15,934 nucleotides of DNA, from NCBI GenBank assembly GCA_902795725.1, contig CADBLY010000048.1, positions 1 to 15,934 of the forward strand. The letters run 5' to 3'. Source of the DNA: an uncultured Erysipelotrichaceae bacterium (GTDB taxonomy: Bacteria > Bacillota_I > Bacilli_A > RF39 > UBA660). This document shows, piece after piece, positions 6,600-13,949 of the stretch. Position 1 is the stretch's first letter. Every line of letters starts with the position of its first letter. The position numbers were made by a program, and so were the translations under genes. The notes under the pieces are model-generated. The model saw only the letters and a program-made list of their open reading frames with translations. It made no database searches and had not been told where the DNA came from.

Positions 6600-7712
6600 G
6601 TCTATGCAGGCTTTACTGGACAGTTAAATATAACAGGATCATCAGTTCAAAGAAGTTCTAGCTGGGATATTCACTTTGAAAATCTATCTAACATAACTAC
6701 AACCGGTTCAGCTAAAGTATTAACACAACCAAGTTTAGATGGAACAACATCAATCGAAGATTATAGTGTATCAACAACAAGTCCAGGCGATACCATAAGT
6801 TTTACTTTTAAAGTAGCAAATGATGGTAACTATGATGCTTCTATATCTAGTGTATCAGTAGGTACACCACAGTGGATAGGAACAGATACAACAAGTAATA
6901 CTAATGTGTGTGGTAAACTAAGTTATACCTTAACCTATGAAGGCGGAGCAACAGTCCAAACTGGAGATATGTTATATGCTAAAGATTATGTAACAACGAA
7001 AGTAACACTATCTTATGCTGAATTTAATGATGCAAGTTTACTTGCAACAGCAGATGTAGCAATTAGTAATTTAGGGATAACGATAAATTATCAACAGTCA
7101 GGATCAGCTTTAGTAAAAGATAATGGAGAAGTAGCAAATAATCGGGTATATCATCAAGGTGAAAAAATAACCCTTAATAATGAAGATTACTATATTATAG
7201 CTGATAGTGGAGCTGATAAAGATTATGTGGTAGCACTTAAAGATTTACCTTTAATATATAATGAAGTAAATGATGCATCGACTGGGGTAAATATAAGTGT
7301 AACAAATCGAAGAGGATTTGGAGTTGTATCTTATTATACGAGCGACACTTGTAATGCAAGCGTTCATTCTGATTGTAACAGTAATTATGATGAGTTAGAT
7401 ATAAAATTGGTTGTCAACAACTGGGCATTGTCTAAATTTACAAATAATGAGTTAAAAGAAGTGAGCGGATATAAAGCTAGATTGATAACTGTATCAGAAT
7501 ATAATAATATTTCTACAAATTTTTCTTGGAGATGTAGCGAAGGTTATTTAACAATGACACCATTTACTGGTTGGGCTAATTCTTTTAGTATGATTACTAC
7601 AGGATGCGGTGTTGCCCGTAACGATATATGGTATCCTAATCCTGTCCGTCCAGTTATCAATGTCTATAAATCAGCTTTAGAAATTAATAACAATAGTAAT
7701 AATAACGAATAA
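6600..7712 (+). pseudogene. Body C: start-less second copy of the surface protein
   Basis: From 6600 the frame reads VYAGFTGQLNITGSSVQ and continues without a stop to TAA at 7710-7712, matching gene B from its residue 26 to its end. The frame is open back to 6561, after a stop at 6558-6560, but contains no ATG, GTG or TTG before 6906. The GTG at 6906 is the internal valine of NTNVCGK, with no Shine-Dalgarno site, so a start there would be an artefact. The signal peptide and start are thus missing, while about 370 codons remain uninterrupted. Similarity to B is high (roughly 80-85% by eye) up to the DYVVALK stretch, then patchy, then high again at RPVINVYKSALE. The first cysteine of B's pair is replaced (PECTG becomes PQWIG). 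It is either a recent pseudogene or a silent donor cassette. Confidence 0.7.
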
Positions 7713-7748
7713 GATAAAGTAATATTTTAATAAGATATACTTTAATCT

Positions 7749-7778
7749 AAAACTTTACACAAAATTGTGTAAAGTTTT
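7749..7778. terminator. Intrinsic terminator after body C
   Basis: AAAACTTTACAC (7749-7760), loop AAAATT, GTGTAAAGTTTT (7767-7778): a perfect 12-bp stem followed by T-rich sequence. It marks the right end of the surface-protein island. Confidence 0.8.
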
Positions 7779-7809
7779 TATGTTTTTTTAATAAATTCAG
7801 GATAAGTTA

Positions 7810-7837
7810 TTGTGATATTTTTTAGAATTGTTATAAT
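7810..7837 (+). promoter_or_regulatory. Predicted promoter of the RNA upstream of ychF
   Basis: TTGTGA at 7810-7815, a 16-base spacer and a perfect TATAAT at 7832-7837. Transcription would begin near 7844, well before ychF, leaving a leader of about 155 nt. Confidence 0.55.
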
Positions 7838-7843
7838 TTTCAT

Positions 7844-7970
7844 GTAATGTCATTATAAGGGGTTGCTTCTATCTTTAATTTAAGACTGAGTGGTAACTAT
7901 AAAAGAATAAAGGTGACATTATGCTGTATTTGGAGTTTGAATCGTGTATTCAAACTTTTCTTTTTATCTT
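7844..7970 (+). ncRNA. Candidate structured small RNA or attenuator leader upstream of ychF
   Basis: Between the promoter at 7810 and a terminator at 7934, about 120 nt can fold. TAATGTCA (7845-7852) pairs with TGACATTA (7914-7921) as a closing stem. Inside it GTTGC (7862-7866) can pair with GTAAC (7893-7897) with one G-U pair. The downstream hairpin is AGTTTGAAT (7934-7942), loop CGTGT, ATTCAAACT (7948-7956), followed by TTTTCTTTTT. It contains no useful open frame. I compared it from memory with the T-box, purine, TPP, SAM, Mn2+ and c-di-GMP consensus sequences and found no match. It could be a free small RNA or a premature-termination control element for ychF. Confidence 0.4.
7934..7970 (+). 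terminator. Intrinsic terminator upstream of ychF
   Basis: A 9-bp perfect stem (7934-7942 with 7948-7956), a 5-base loop and a long T-rich tail. It lies 32 bases before the ychF start, so it either ends a small RNA or attenuates ychF. A TACAAT at 7979-7984 could be the -10 of a separate ychF promoter, but no convincing -35 is seen. Confidence 0.7.
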
Positions 7971-8001
7971 TTTTATAGTACAATATTGCTGGTGATTAAT
8001 T

Positions 8002-9102
8002 ATGAGTTTAAAGGCAGGAATTGTAGGATTACCTAATGTTGGTAAGAGTACATTATTTAATTCAATTACAAAAAAGAACATATTGGCAGCAAATTATCCT
8101 TTTGCTACTATTGAGCCTAATGTAGGGGTAGTTACGGTACCTGATGAGAGATTAGATTATCTTAATGATTTATATAAACCTAAAAGTTTAGTTCCCACTA
8201 TAGTTGAGTTTTTTGATATTGCAGGATTAGTTCAAGGGGCAGCTAATGGTGAAGGACTTGGTAATAAGTTTTTAAGTCATATAAGAGAAGTAGATGCTAT
8301 TGTAGAAGTAGTTAGATGTTTTGAAGATAATAATATAATACATGTTGAAAATAGTGTAGATCCTGTGAGAGATATAGAAATTATTGATATTGAATTAATA
8401 TTAGCTGATTTAGAGATTGTTGAGAATAGATTAGGCAAGATTGAAAAGAAAGCTATAATGTCTAAAGATAAGGAAGGTTTAAAAGAAGTAGAAGTATTAA
8501 AAAAAGTTAAGGAATGTTTGTTGAATAATGAACCTTGTAGAAGATTAGAATATAGTGAAGATGAATTAAAGATATTAAAACCTTTTAATTTACTTACTTT
8601 AAAACCTATTATATACGTAGCAAATATATCGGAAGATGATTTGTTAAATGATAGTAATAAGTATGTTGAAACAGTAAAAGAATATGCTTTAAAGGATAGG
8701 GCAGAAGTTATTACTGTGTGTGCGAAAGTAGAATCGGAGTTAGTTGATCTATCAGATGAAGAGAAAAAAGTATTTTTAAGTGAATTAGGAGTAGATGAAA
8801 GTGGTTTGGATAAACTTATTAAAACTACATATAAGTTACTTGGTTTAGAGACTTTCTTTACAGCTGGTTCTGATGAAGTTAGAGCATGGACATATAAAAA
8901 GGGCATGAAAGCTCCAGCTTGTGCGGGTATTATTCATACTGATTTTGAAAAGGGTTTTATTAAAGCTGAGATTATGAGTTATAGCGATTTGTATGAATTA
9001 GGTGATGAAAAGATGGTTAAAGAAAAAGGTAAGATGAGACTTGAAGGTAAAGATTACCTTATGCAAGATGGCGATATATGTTATTTTAGATTTAATAGAT
9101 AG
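8002..9102 (+). CDS. ychF: YchF/OLA1 redox- and ribosome-associated ATPase
   Basis: 366 residues, full length for YchF. It is a universally conserved OBG-family P-loop protein that prefers ATP to GTP, binds ribosomes and is linked to oxidative-stress control. Motifs: G1 GLPNVGKST at 9-17, switch/G3 DIAGLVQGA at 72-80, and NISE at 208-211. The last is the NxxE form that replaces NKxD and explains ATP preference. The C-terminal TGS domain spans about 280-363, with FFTAG and RAWT near its start. GGTGAT precedes the ATG. In related genomes ychF follows the parB/mscS/DUF951 genes; here about 5.2 kb of accessory DNA separates them. Confidence 0.96.
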   Translation: MSLKAGIVGLPNVGKSTLFNSITKKNILAANYPFATIEPNVGVVTVPDERLDYLNDLYKPKSLVPTIVEFFDIAGLVQGAANGEGLGNKFLSHIREVDAIVEVVRCFEDNNIIHVENSVDPVRDIEIIDIELILADLEIVENRLGKIEKKAIMSKDKEGLKEVEVLKKVKECLLNNEPCRRLEYSEDELKILKPFNLLTLKPIIYVANISEDDLLNDSNKYVETVKEYALKDRAEVITVCAKVESELVDLSDEEKKVFLSELGVDESGLDKLIKTTYKLLGLETFFTAGSDEVRAWTYKKGMKAPACAGIIHTDFEKGFIKAEIMSYSDLYELGDEKMVKEKGKMRLEGKDYLMQDGDICYFRFNR

Positions 9103-9111
9103 GGGTGGATT

Positions 9112-10062
9112 ATGCGAAAAAAGATTGTAGTGTTAGGCGGTGGGACAGGATTATCCTATTTACTTAGTGGTTTAAAGGAATATCCAGTTGATATTACAGC
9201 TATTGTATCAGTATGTGATGATGGTAGTAGTACGGGTGTTTTAAGAGAAGAATTTAATATACCTGCAGTAGGAGATGTACGTAAGGTATTAGTATCTTTA
9301 TCGGAGACTGAACCACTTGTTATGGAGTTATTTAATTACCGTTTTAAGACAACTAGTGATTTAAATGGTCATACAGTTGGTAATTTACTTTTAACAGCTT
9401 GTACGGGGATTAGGGGTAATTTATCAGATGGTATTGAAGCTTTAAGCAAGGTTCTTAACTTAAAGGGTAAGGTTGTACCGTTAACTGAGGATAATGTTAC
9501 TTTAATTGGCGAGATGAATGATGGCTCTATTATTGAGGGCGAGCACCACATTACTCTAAGTAAACAAAAAATTAAGCGAGTATTTTATAAAGAAGAACCT
9601 ACCCCAACAAAAGAAGCAATAAATGCAATTAAAGAAGCAGATTTAATAGTATTAAGCATGGGAAGTTTGTTTACAAGTATTATTCCTAATTTAATATGTA
9701 AAGATATTGTTAAAGCTATTGATGATAGTAAAGCTAAAATTATGTATGTGTGCAATATGATGACACAACCAGGGGAGACAGAAAATTTTAGTGTAACAGA
9801 TCATGTTGATATGTTGAATAGTTATTTAGGTAAGAAAAAGATTGGTGTTGTGATTGCTAATAATGGAGTTATTGATAAAGAGTTAGCTTCAAAATATGAA
9901 ACGTTAGAACAAAAAGATGCGGTTAAATATAATGTTAGTGATTTTAAAAATTATGATATGAAAGTTATTTCAGATGATTTAATATCAATAAATAATAATA
10001 TGATTAGACATAATAATTTAAAATTAGGATTTCATATATTCTTTTATGTAATGCAGATGTAG
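9112..10062 (+). CDS. yvcK: YvcK gluconeogenesis/morphogenesis factor (CofD-like)
   Basis: 316 residues. YvcK-family proteins bind UDP-sugars and control peptidoglycan precursor supply and cell shape during gluconeogenic growth; the fold is shared with 2-phospho-L-lactate transferase CofD. The phosphate-binding start GGGTGLS is at residues 9-15 and DDGSSTG at 36-42. GDVRK, HTVGNLLL and the late MTQPGET also fit the family. The start has GGGGTGG just upstream, nine bases after ychF. The C-terminal helix is slightly divergent (HIFFYVMQM). In Bacillus the order is rapZ(yvcJ)-yvcK-whiA; here yvcK-whiA is kept but rapZ is absent and ychF takes its place. Confidence 0.94.
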   Translation: MRKKIVVLGGGTGLSYLLSGLKEYPVDITAIVSVCDDGSSTGVLREEFNIPAVGDVRKVLVSLSETEPLVMELFNYRFKTTSDLNGHTVGNLLLTACTGIRGNLSDGIEALSKVLNLKGKVVPLTEDNVTLIGEMNDGSIIEGEHHITLSKQKIKRVFYKEEPTPTKEAINAIKEADLIVLSMGSLFTSIIPNLICKDIVKAIDDSKAKIMYVCNMMTQPGETENFSVTDHVDMLNSYLGKKKIGVVIANNGVIDKELASKYETLEQKDAVKYNVSDFKNYDMKVISDDLISINNNMIRHNNLKLGFHIFFYVMQM

Positions 10063-10070
10063 GTGATAAT

Positions 10071-10985
10071 ATGTCTTTTACAGGTGAAATTAAGACAGAA
10101 TTAAGTAAGTTAAATTTAGATAGATTAGAAGCTATATCACAGTTATCAGGAATACTTAGAAATAGTATGACCTTATATAATGGTATAAAAATAACAACAG
10201 AAAATAGTTCTGTTGCTAGATGTGTGTTTAATCTAGTAAAGAATATATATGGTGTGAATGCTTTAATTACAGTAAGACATGGATATAATTATAATAAACA
10301 TTACTTGTATATATTAGAAATTAATAAAAAAGAACAAGAAATAATTAGAGATTTATGTTTAGATAAAAATATTCCTGATGATTATATTGTTGATGATGAT
10401 GTATTAATTAAGTCATATTTAAGGGGTGTATTTTTAGCTAGTGGTAGTGTGAATGATCCTAAGAAATCTAGGTATCATTTAGAGATATCAGTAGATGATA
10501 AGGAATATGCATTATTTATTAAAAATTTATTAAATAAATATGATTTAAAAGCTAAGACTTTAACAAGAGATAATAGACATATTATTTATATTAAAGAAGC
10601 AGAAAAAATAGGGGATTTCTTAAGATTAATGAATTCTATTAATACTTTATTTTACTATGAGGATATAAGAATATATAGGGACCATAAAAACATGACTAAT
10701 AGATTAAATAATTGTGAACAAGCTAATGTTGAAAAGACTATTAATACAGCTTTAAAGCAAGTTAATAATATTAATTTAATTAAAGAAGCAGCTAGTTTAG
10801 ATTTACTTGATGATAAGACTAAAGAGATAGCTAATTATAGATTAAAATATAAAGAAGCATCATTGTTAGAGTTAAGCGAGATTATTACAATGGAAACAGG
10901 TAATAAAATTACTAAATCGGGTTTATATCATAGATTTAAAAAGATAGATGATTTAGCTAAAAGAATAAGAGAAAAAAGCAACTAA
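10071..10985 (+). CDS. whiA: WhiA DNA-binding regulator
   Basis: 304 residues, normal for WhiA. It has a LAGLIDADG homing-endonuclease-like N-terminal half, catalytically inactive, and a C-terminal helix-turn-helix. In Streptomyces it controls sporulation division; in Bacillus it affects cell division and chromosome segregation. Visible signatures are LRGVFLASGSVNDPKKSRYHLEI around 120-142 and the terminal helix-turn-helix at 264-300 (SLLELSEII, KSGLYHRFKKI). It lies 8 bases after yvcK with AGGTGAT upstream, so the two are co-transcribed. Its presence does not imply that this organism sporulates. Confidence 0.94.
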   Translation: MSFTGEIKTELSKLNLDRLEAISQLSGILRNSMTLYNGIKITTENSSVARCVFNLVKNIYGVNALITVRHGYNYNKHYLYILEINKKEQEIIRDLCLDKNIPDDYIVDDDVLIKSYLRGVFLASGSVNDPKKSRYHLEISVDDKEYALFIKNLLNKYDLKAKTLTRDNRHIIYIKEAEKIGDFLRLMNSINTLFYYEDIRIYRDHKNMTNRLNNCEQANVEKTINTALKQVNNINLIKEAASLDLLDDKTKEIANYRLKYKEASLLELSEIITMETGNKITKSGLYHRFKKIDDLAKRIREKSN

Positions 10986-11192
10986 CTATTTATAAAGAAT
11001 ATACTTAAACACAAGTGTTTTTATTATATTTTATAAAGAAAAATAGGGTATGGAAAAGAGAAACTCAGTAGTTAAATCATAGCTACTTTCAAAACAATAT
11101 TTACTTTTTTATAATCAATGTAGTGGAAAATATAGATAAATGAAAATTGGTTAAAAAGCTTGAATATGCTTTTTTTCTTTTTTAGAATAGTG
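10986..11192. other. Intergenic region after whiA
   Basis: No gene is seen. A weak hairpin AAACA/TGTTT with loop CAAG and a T-run (11007-11022) probably ends the whiA unit. A small bulged hairpin AGTAG/CTACT lies at 11068-11087, an isolated TATAAT at 11110-11115, and a second weak terminator AAAAAGC/GCTTTTT at 11153-11174. A short RNA from 11120 to 11175 is conceivable, but no -35 supports it. Confidence 0.35.
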
Positions 11193-11198
11193 TATAAT
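11193..11198 (+). promoter_or_regulatory. -10 box for the DHH-rplI-dnaB unit
   Basis: Perfect TATAAT preceded directly by TG, 21 bases before the preferred start at 11220. No good -35 is visible at the right distance because the upstream sequence is a T-run. Transcription from here excludes the earlier in-frame ATG at 11160. Confidence 0.4.
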
Positions 11199-11219
11199 AA
11201 TTATACGGAGAGATTGTAT

Positions 11220-12170
11220 ATGGATAAAATATTTAAAAAGTTAGATGAAATTATAGATAAGTTTGATGATTTTATTATTATGTCACATGTTAATCCTGAT
11301 TTAGATGCTTTAGGGTCTTCTTTAGGGTTATATAATATTCTTTTAAATAGAAATAAGAAGGTAAGTATTTTTCTAGATAGTAGGGATTTATCTATTTATG
11401 ATGATTCTGTTAAGAAAAGTATTGAGAAACTTAATAGTATTAGTTTTGTTAATAAGGATAATTATTCTGTTAATGATAATGCTTGTTTAATTATATTGGA
11501 TGTACACTCTAGTAAGAGATTATATGATGATTGTATATTAGATAAAGTTAGTAATATTGTTATTTTAGACCACCATATTAGAAGAAGAGATTATATTCAT
11601 AATACAATATATACTTATATTAATTCTAATTTATCTAGTATGGTTGAACTTATATCTTTTTACCTAAAATATAGTAATGTATCTATTGATAGTATAGTAG
11701 CTAGTATTATGCTTGCTGGGTTAGAGATTGATACAAATAATTATAATCTTAAGACAACTAATAAGACATATCTTGCTGCATCTTATTTAATGGAGATGGG
11801 AGCAGATATAATCTTAAAACAAGAGTTACTTAAGGAAACTAAGGATGAATACGTTAGAAGAGCTGATTATATTAAACAAAGTTTTAAGATTAATGATTCG
11901 ATAGCTATGTGTATACTAACGGATAATGTGGAGACAAGTGAGTTATCAGAGATTGCGGACGATTTACTTAAGCTTGTGGATGTTCAAGCATCTTTTGCGA
12001 TTGGATATATTGAAGATAAAGTAGGGGTTAGTTGTAGGTCAATGGGTAAATTGGATGTAGAAAAGATTGCTAGTAAGTTAGGTGGCGGTGGATCAAAGAC
12101 GAATGCTGCTTTACAAAGTGATTTATCGATTCGTGAGATTAAAAATAAAATAATACAATTAGTGGGGTGA
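11220..12170 (+). CDS. Soluble DHH-DHHA1 phosphodiesterase, GdpP-like (c-di-AMP or oligoribonucleotide hydrolysis)
   Basis: 316 residues from ATG 11220, which has GGAG at 11207-11210 nine bases upstream. An ATG at 11160 would add 20 residues from AT-rich DNA and lies upstream of the -10 box. DHH-family metal motifs are SHVNPDLDALG (22-32), D94, DHH (117-119) and D171. The DHHA1 domain ends with GGGGSKTNAA (288-297). The middle part (LDHHIRR, LAGLEIDTNNYNLKT, AASYLMEMGAD) resembles the catalytic half of GdpP, and the position before rplI-dnaB is that of gdpP/yybT in Bacillus. Full GdpP has two membrane helices plus PAS and degenerate GGDEF domains (about 650 residues); none is present here. 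The usual GGGGH histidine is serine. It could therefore act like soluble Pde2/NrnA on linear dinucleotides rather than on c-di-AMP. Confidence 0.85.
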   Translation: MDKIFKKLDEIIDKFDDFIIMSHVNPDLDALGSSLGLYNILLNRNKKVSIFLDSRDLSIYDDSVKKSIEKLNSISFVNKDNYSVNDNACLIILDVHSSKRLYDDCILDKVSNIVILDHHIRRRDYIHNTIYTYINSNLSSMVELISFYLKYSNVSIDSIVASIMLAGLEIDTNNYNLKTTNKTYLAASYLMEMGADIILKQELLKETKDEYVRRADYIKQSFKINDSIAMCILTDNVETSELSEIADDLLKLVDVQASFAIGYIEDKVGVSCRSMGKLDVEKIASKLGGGGSKTNAALQSDLSIREIKNKIIQLVG

Positions 12171-12174
12171 TTAG

Positions 12175-12606
12175 ATGAAAATAATTTTGCTTGAAGATGT
12201 AAAAAAGCATGGTAAAAAGGGAGATATATTGAATGTCAAAGATGGATATGGAACATTCTTAATAAAGGAAAAAAAGGCTGTTTTAGCTACATCTGGTGGT
12301 TTAAATAGGCTTGATAGAGAAAATAAAAGTAAGGAAAAAAGAGAGTTAGAACTTATTGCTGAGTGTGAGAAGTTAAAGAAAAATATAGAAAAAGATACTT
12401 TTACTTTTAAGGTAAAAGTAGGAGCGATGGATAAAGTTTTTGGTAGTGTGAGTGCGAAACAGATTGCGGATAAGTTAAGTAAATATAAGATAAGTAAAAA
12501 ACAGATTAAGGATTTTAGTCCTTTGAGTAGTTTAGGAGTTCATATTGTTCAAATTGAACTTCATAAAAAGGTTATTGCTAATATTAAGATTGAGTTAGTA
12601 AAGTAG
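12175..12606 (+). CDS. rplI: 50S ribosomal protein L9
   Basis: 143 residues, close to the usual length of about 148. The N-terminal domain MKIILLEDVKKHGKKGDILNVKDGYG is the classical L9 signature. A long charged linker helix (about 43-75) and a C-terminal domain follow. L9 binds 23S rRNA at the base of the L1 stalk and limits frameshifting. GGGGTGAT at 12163-12170 overlaps the stop of the DHH gene, indicating translational coupling. Confidence 0.96.
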   Translation: MKIILLEDVKKHGKKGDILNVKDGYGTFLIKEKKAVLATSGGLNRLDRENKSKEKRELELIAECEKLKKNIEKDTFTFKVKVGAMDKVFGSVSAKQIADKLSKYKISKKQIKDFSPLSSLGVHIVQIELHKKVIANIKIELVK

Positions 12607-12613
12607 GTGAGTT

Positions 12614-13942
12614 ATGAATAATAAGGTTATTCCTCATAATACGGATGCGGAACAATCGGTTTTAGGATCGATGTTTATATCGAAGAAAGCTTTGCAAAAG
12701 GGTTTAGAAGTATTAAATGAAGATATATTTTATTTAGATAGTCATGGTAAGATTTTTATAGCTATGAAGGATATCGATAGCAGGGGTAAAAATGTTGATA
12801 TTACAACAGTTGCAGAAGAACTTAATAATCGTGGATGGTTAAAGACTATTGGCGATATTGAATATTTAACAGAGATCATTGAGAGTGTACCTTCAGCTTC
12901 TAATATTGATGAATATATTGAAATAGTTGAAAATAAGGCGGTACTTCGTAAACTTATTGATGAAGCTACAGCTATTATTAATAATAGTTATGATACTAGT
13001 AATAATATAGCTGAGGTTATTGAAGAAGCGGAAAAGAAAATCTTTGATGTATCGAAGAATTTACGTACAACGGAGTTTAAAACAATACAGGAGGTTTTAT
13101 ATAAGACACAAGCTGATTTAGAGAAGTTAGCTTCTCATAAAGGTGATATTACAGGTATTCCAACTGGTTTTTATGAACTTGATAAGATTACATCGGGATT
13201 TCATCCACATGAGTTAATAATAATTGCTGCTCGTCCTGGTATGGGAAAAACAGCTATTGCTTTAAATATGGTTCATCATATGGCTATTCAATCAAAAAAG
13301 TCAGTTGCTGTATTTAATATGGAGATGGGAGCAGAACAGTTAGTTACTCGTATGTTAGCATCAGTTGGTCAAATTGAAGCTAATAAGTTAAAAACTGGTA
13401 ATTTACAACATGCTGATTGGAAACGAATTAATGAAGCAATGAGTAGATTATCGGATACGAAAATATATATTGATGATACAGCTGGTATTACAGTTGGTGA
13501 GATTAGATCAAAATGTCGTAGACTTGCTGCTTCTAATGATGGGTTGGATATTGTACTTATCGACTATCTTACTTTAATTCAAGGTAGTAGTAAGGGTAAT
13601 GCTTCTCGTCAACAAGAAGTTGCAGATATATCACGTGCCTTAAAGACAATGGCTATGGAGTTAGATGTTCCAGTAATAGCTTTATCACAGTTATCACGTG
13701 GTATTGAGCAGAGAGTTGATAAAAAGCCAATGCTTAGTGACTTAAGGGAATCAGGGGCAATTGAACAGGATGCAGATATTGTTGCCTTCCTGCACTGTTC
13801 AGATGAAGAACGAGAAAAGGAAAATAGTTTAATGGAATTTGTTATTAGGAAGCATCGTAATGGTCCTTTAAAGGATATTCCTTTGATATTTCAAAGGGCA
13901 ACAAGTACGTTTGCTAATGTAGCAAATGTTCAGGAACAGTAG
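12614..13942 (+). CDS. dnaB: Replicative DNA helicase DnaB (DnaC in Bacillus naming)
   Basis: 442 residues. It is the hexameric 5'-3' helicase that unwinds DNA at the replication fork. The N-terminal domain starts PHNTDAEQSVLGSMF (7-21). The RecA-like motor has Walker A ARPGMGKT at 206-213, catalytic-region NMEMGAEQL at 235-243 and Walker B IVLIDYLTLI at 313-322. SQLSRGIEQR is at 358-367 and DLRESGAIEQDAD at 376-388. No intein or insertion interrupts the motor. The start has AGGTGAG 8-10 bases downstream of rplI. The order rplI-dnaB is conserved in Firmicutes. Confidence 0.97.
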   Translation: MNNKVIPHNTDAEQSVLGSMFISKKALQKGLEVLNEDIFYLDSHGKIFIAMKDIDSRGKNVDITTVAEELNNRGWLKTIGDIEYLTEIIESVPSASNIDEYIEIVENKAVLRKLIDEATAIINNSYDTSNNIAEVIEEAEKKIFDVSKNLRTTEFKTIQEVLYKTQADLEKLASHKGDITGIPTGFYELDKITSGFHPHELIIIAARPGMGKTAIALNMVHHMAIQSKKSVAVFNMEMGAEQLVTRMLASVGQIEANKLKTGNLQHADWKRINEAMSRLSDTKIYIDDTAGITVGEIRSKCRRLAASNDGLDIVLIDYLTLIQGSSKGNASRQQEVADISRALKTMAMELDVPVIALSQLSRGIEQRVDKKPMLSDLRESGAIEQDADIVAFLHCSDEEREKENSLMEFVIRKHRNGPLKDIPLIFQRATSTFANVANVQEQ

Positions 13943-13949
13943 GTGAAAT

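Noticed and set aside
6906..7712. A 268-residue gene starting at GTG 6906
   Set aside because: This GTG is the internal valine of NTNVCGK, homologous to an internal position of gene B; it has no Shine-Dalgarno site, and homology extends 300 bases upstream in the same frame.
4320..7780. Insertion sequence or integron-like element
   Set aside because: There is no transposase, integrase or terminal inverted repeat; the only repeats are short and AT-rich.
7844..7970. T-box or other named riboswitch
   Set aside because: GAGTGGTAAC is only partly like the T-box TGGNACCGCG, and no other known consensus fits; kept as an unnamed candidate only.
8277..8906. A 209-codon open frame on the reverse strand inside ychF
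   Set aside because: It lies fully antisense to a clear, conserved gene, and its Ser/Leu/Ile-rich composition is what the complement of AT-rich coding DNA gives; it has no recognisable motif.
13685..13705. CACGTG-containing near-palindromes (also at about 1091 and 13633) as possible parS sites
   Set aside because: The parS consensus needs GTTTCACGTGAAAC; only the central six or seven bases match here, and all lie inside coding sequence.
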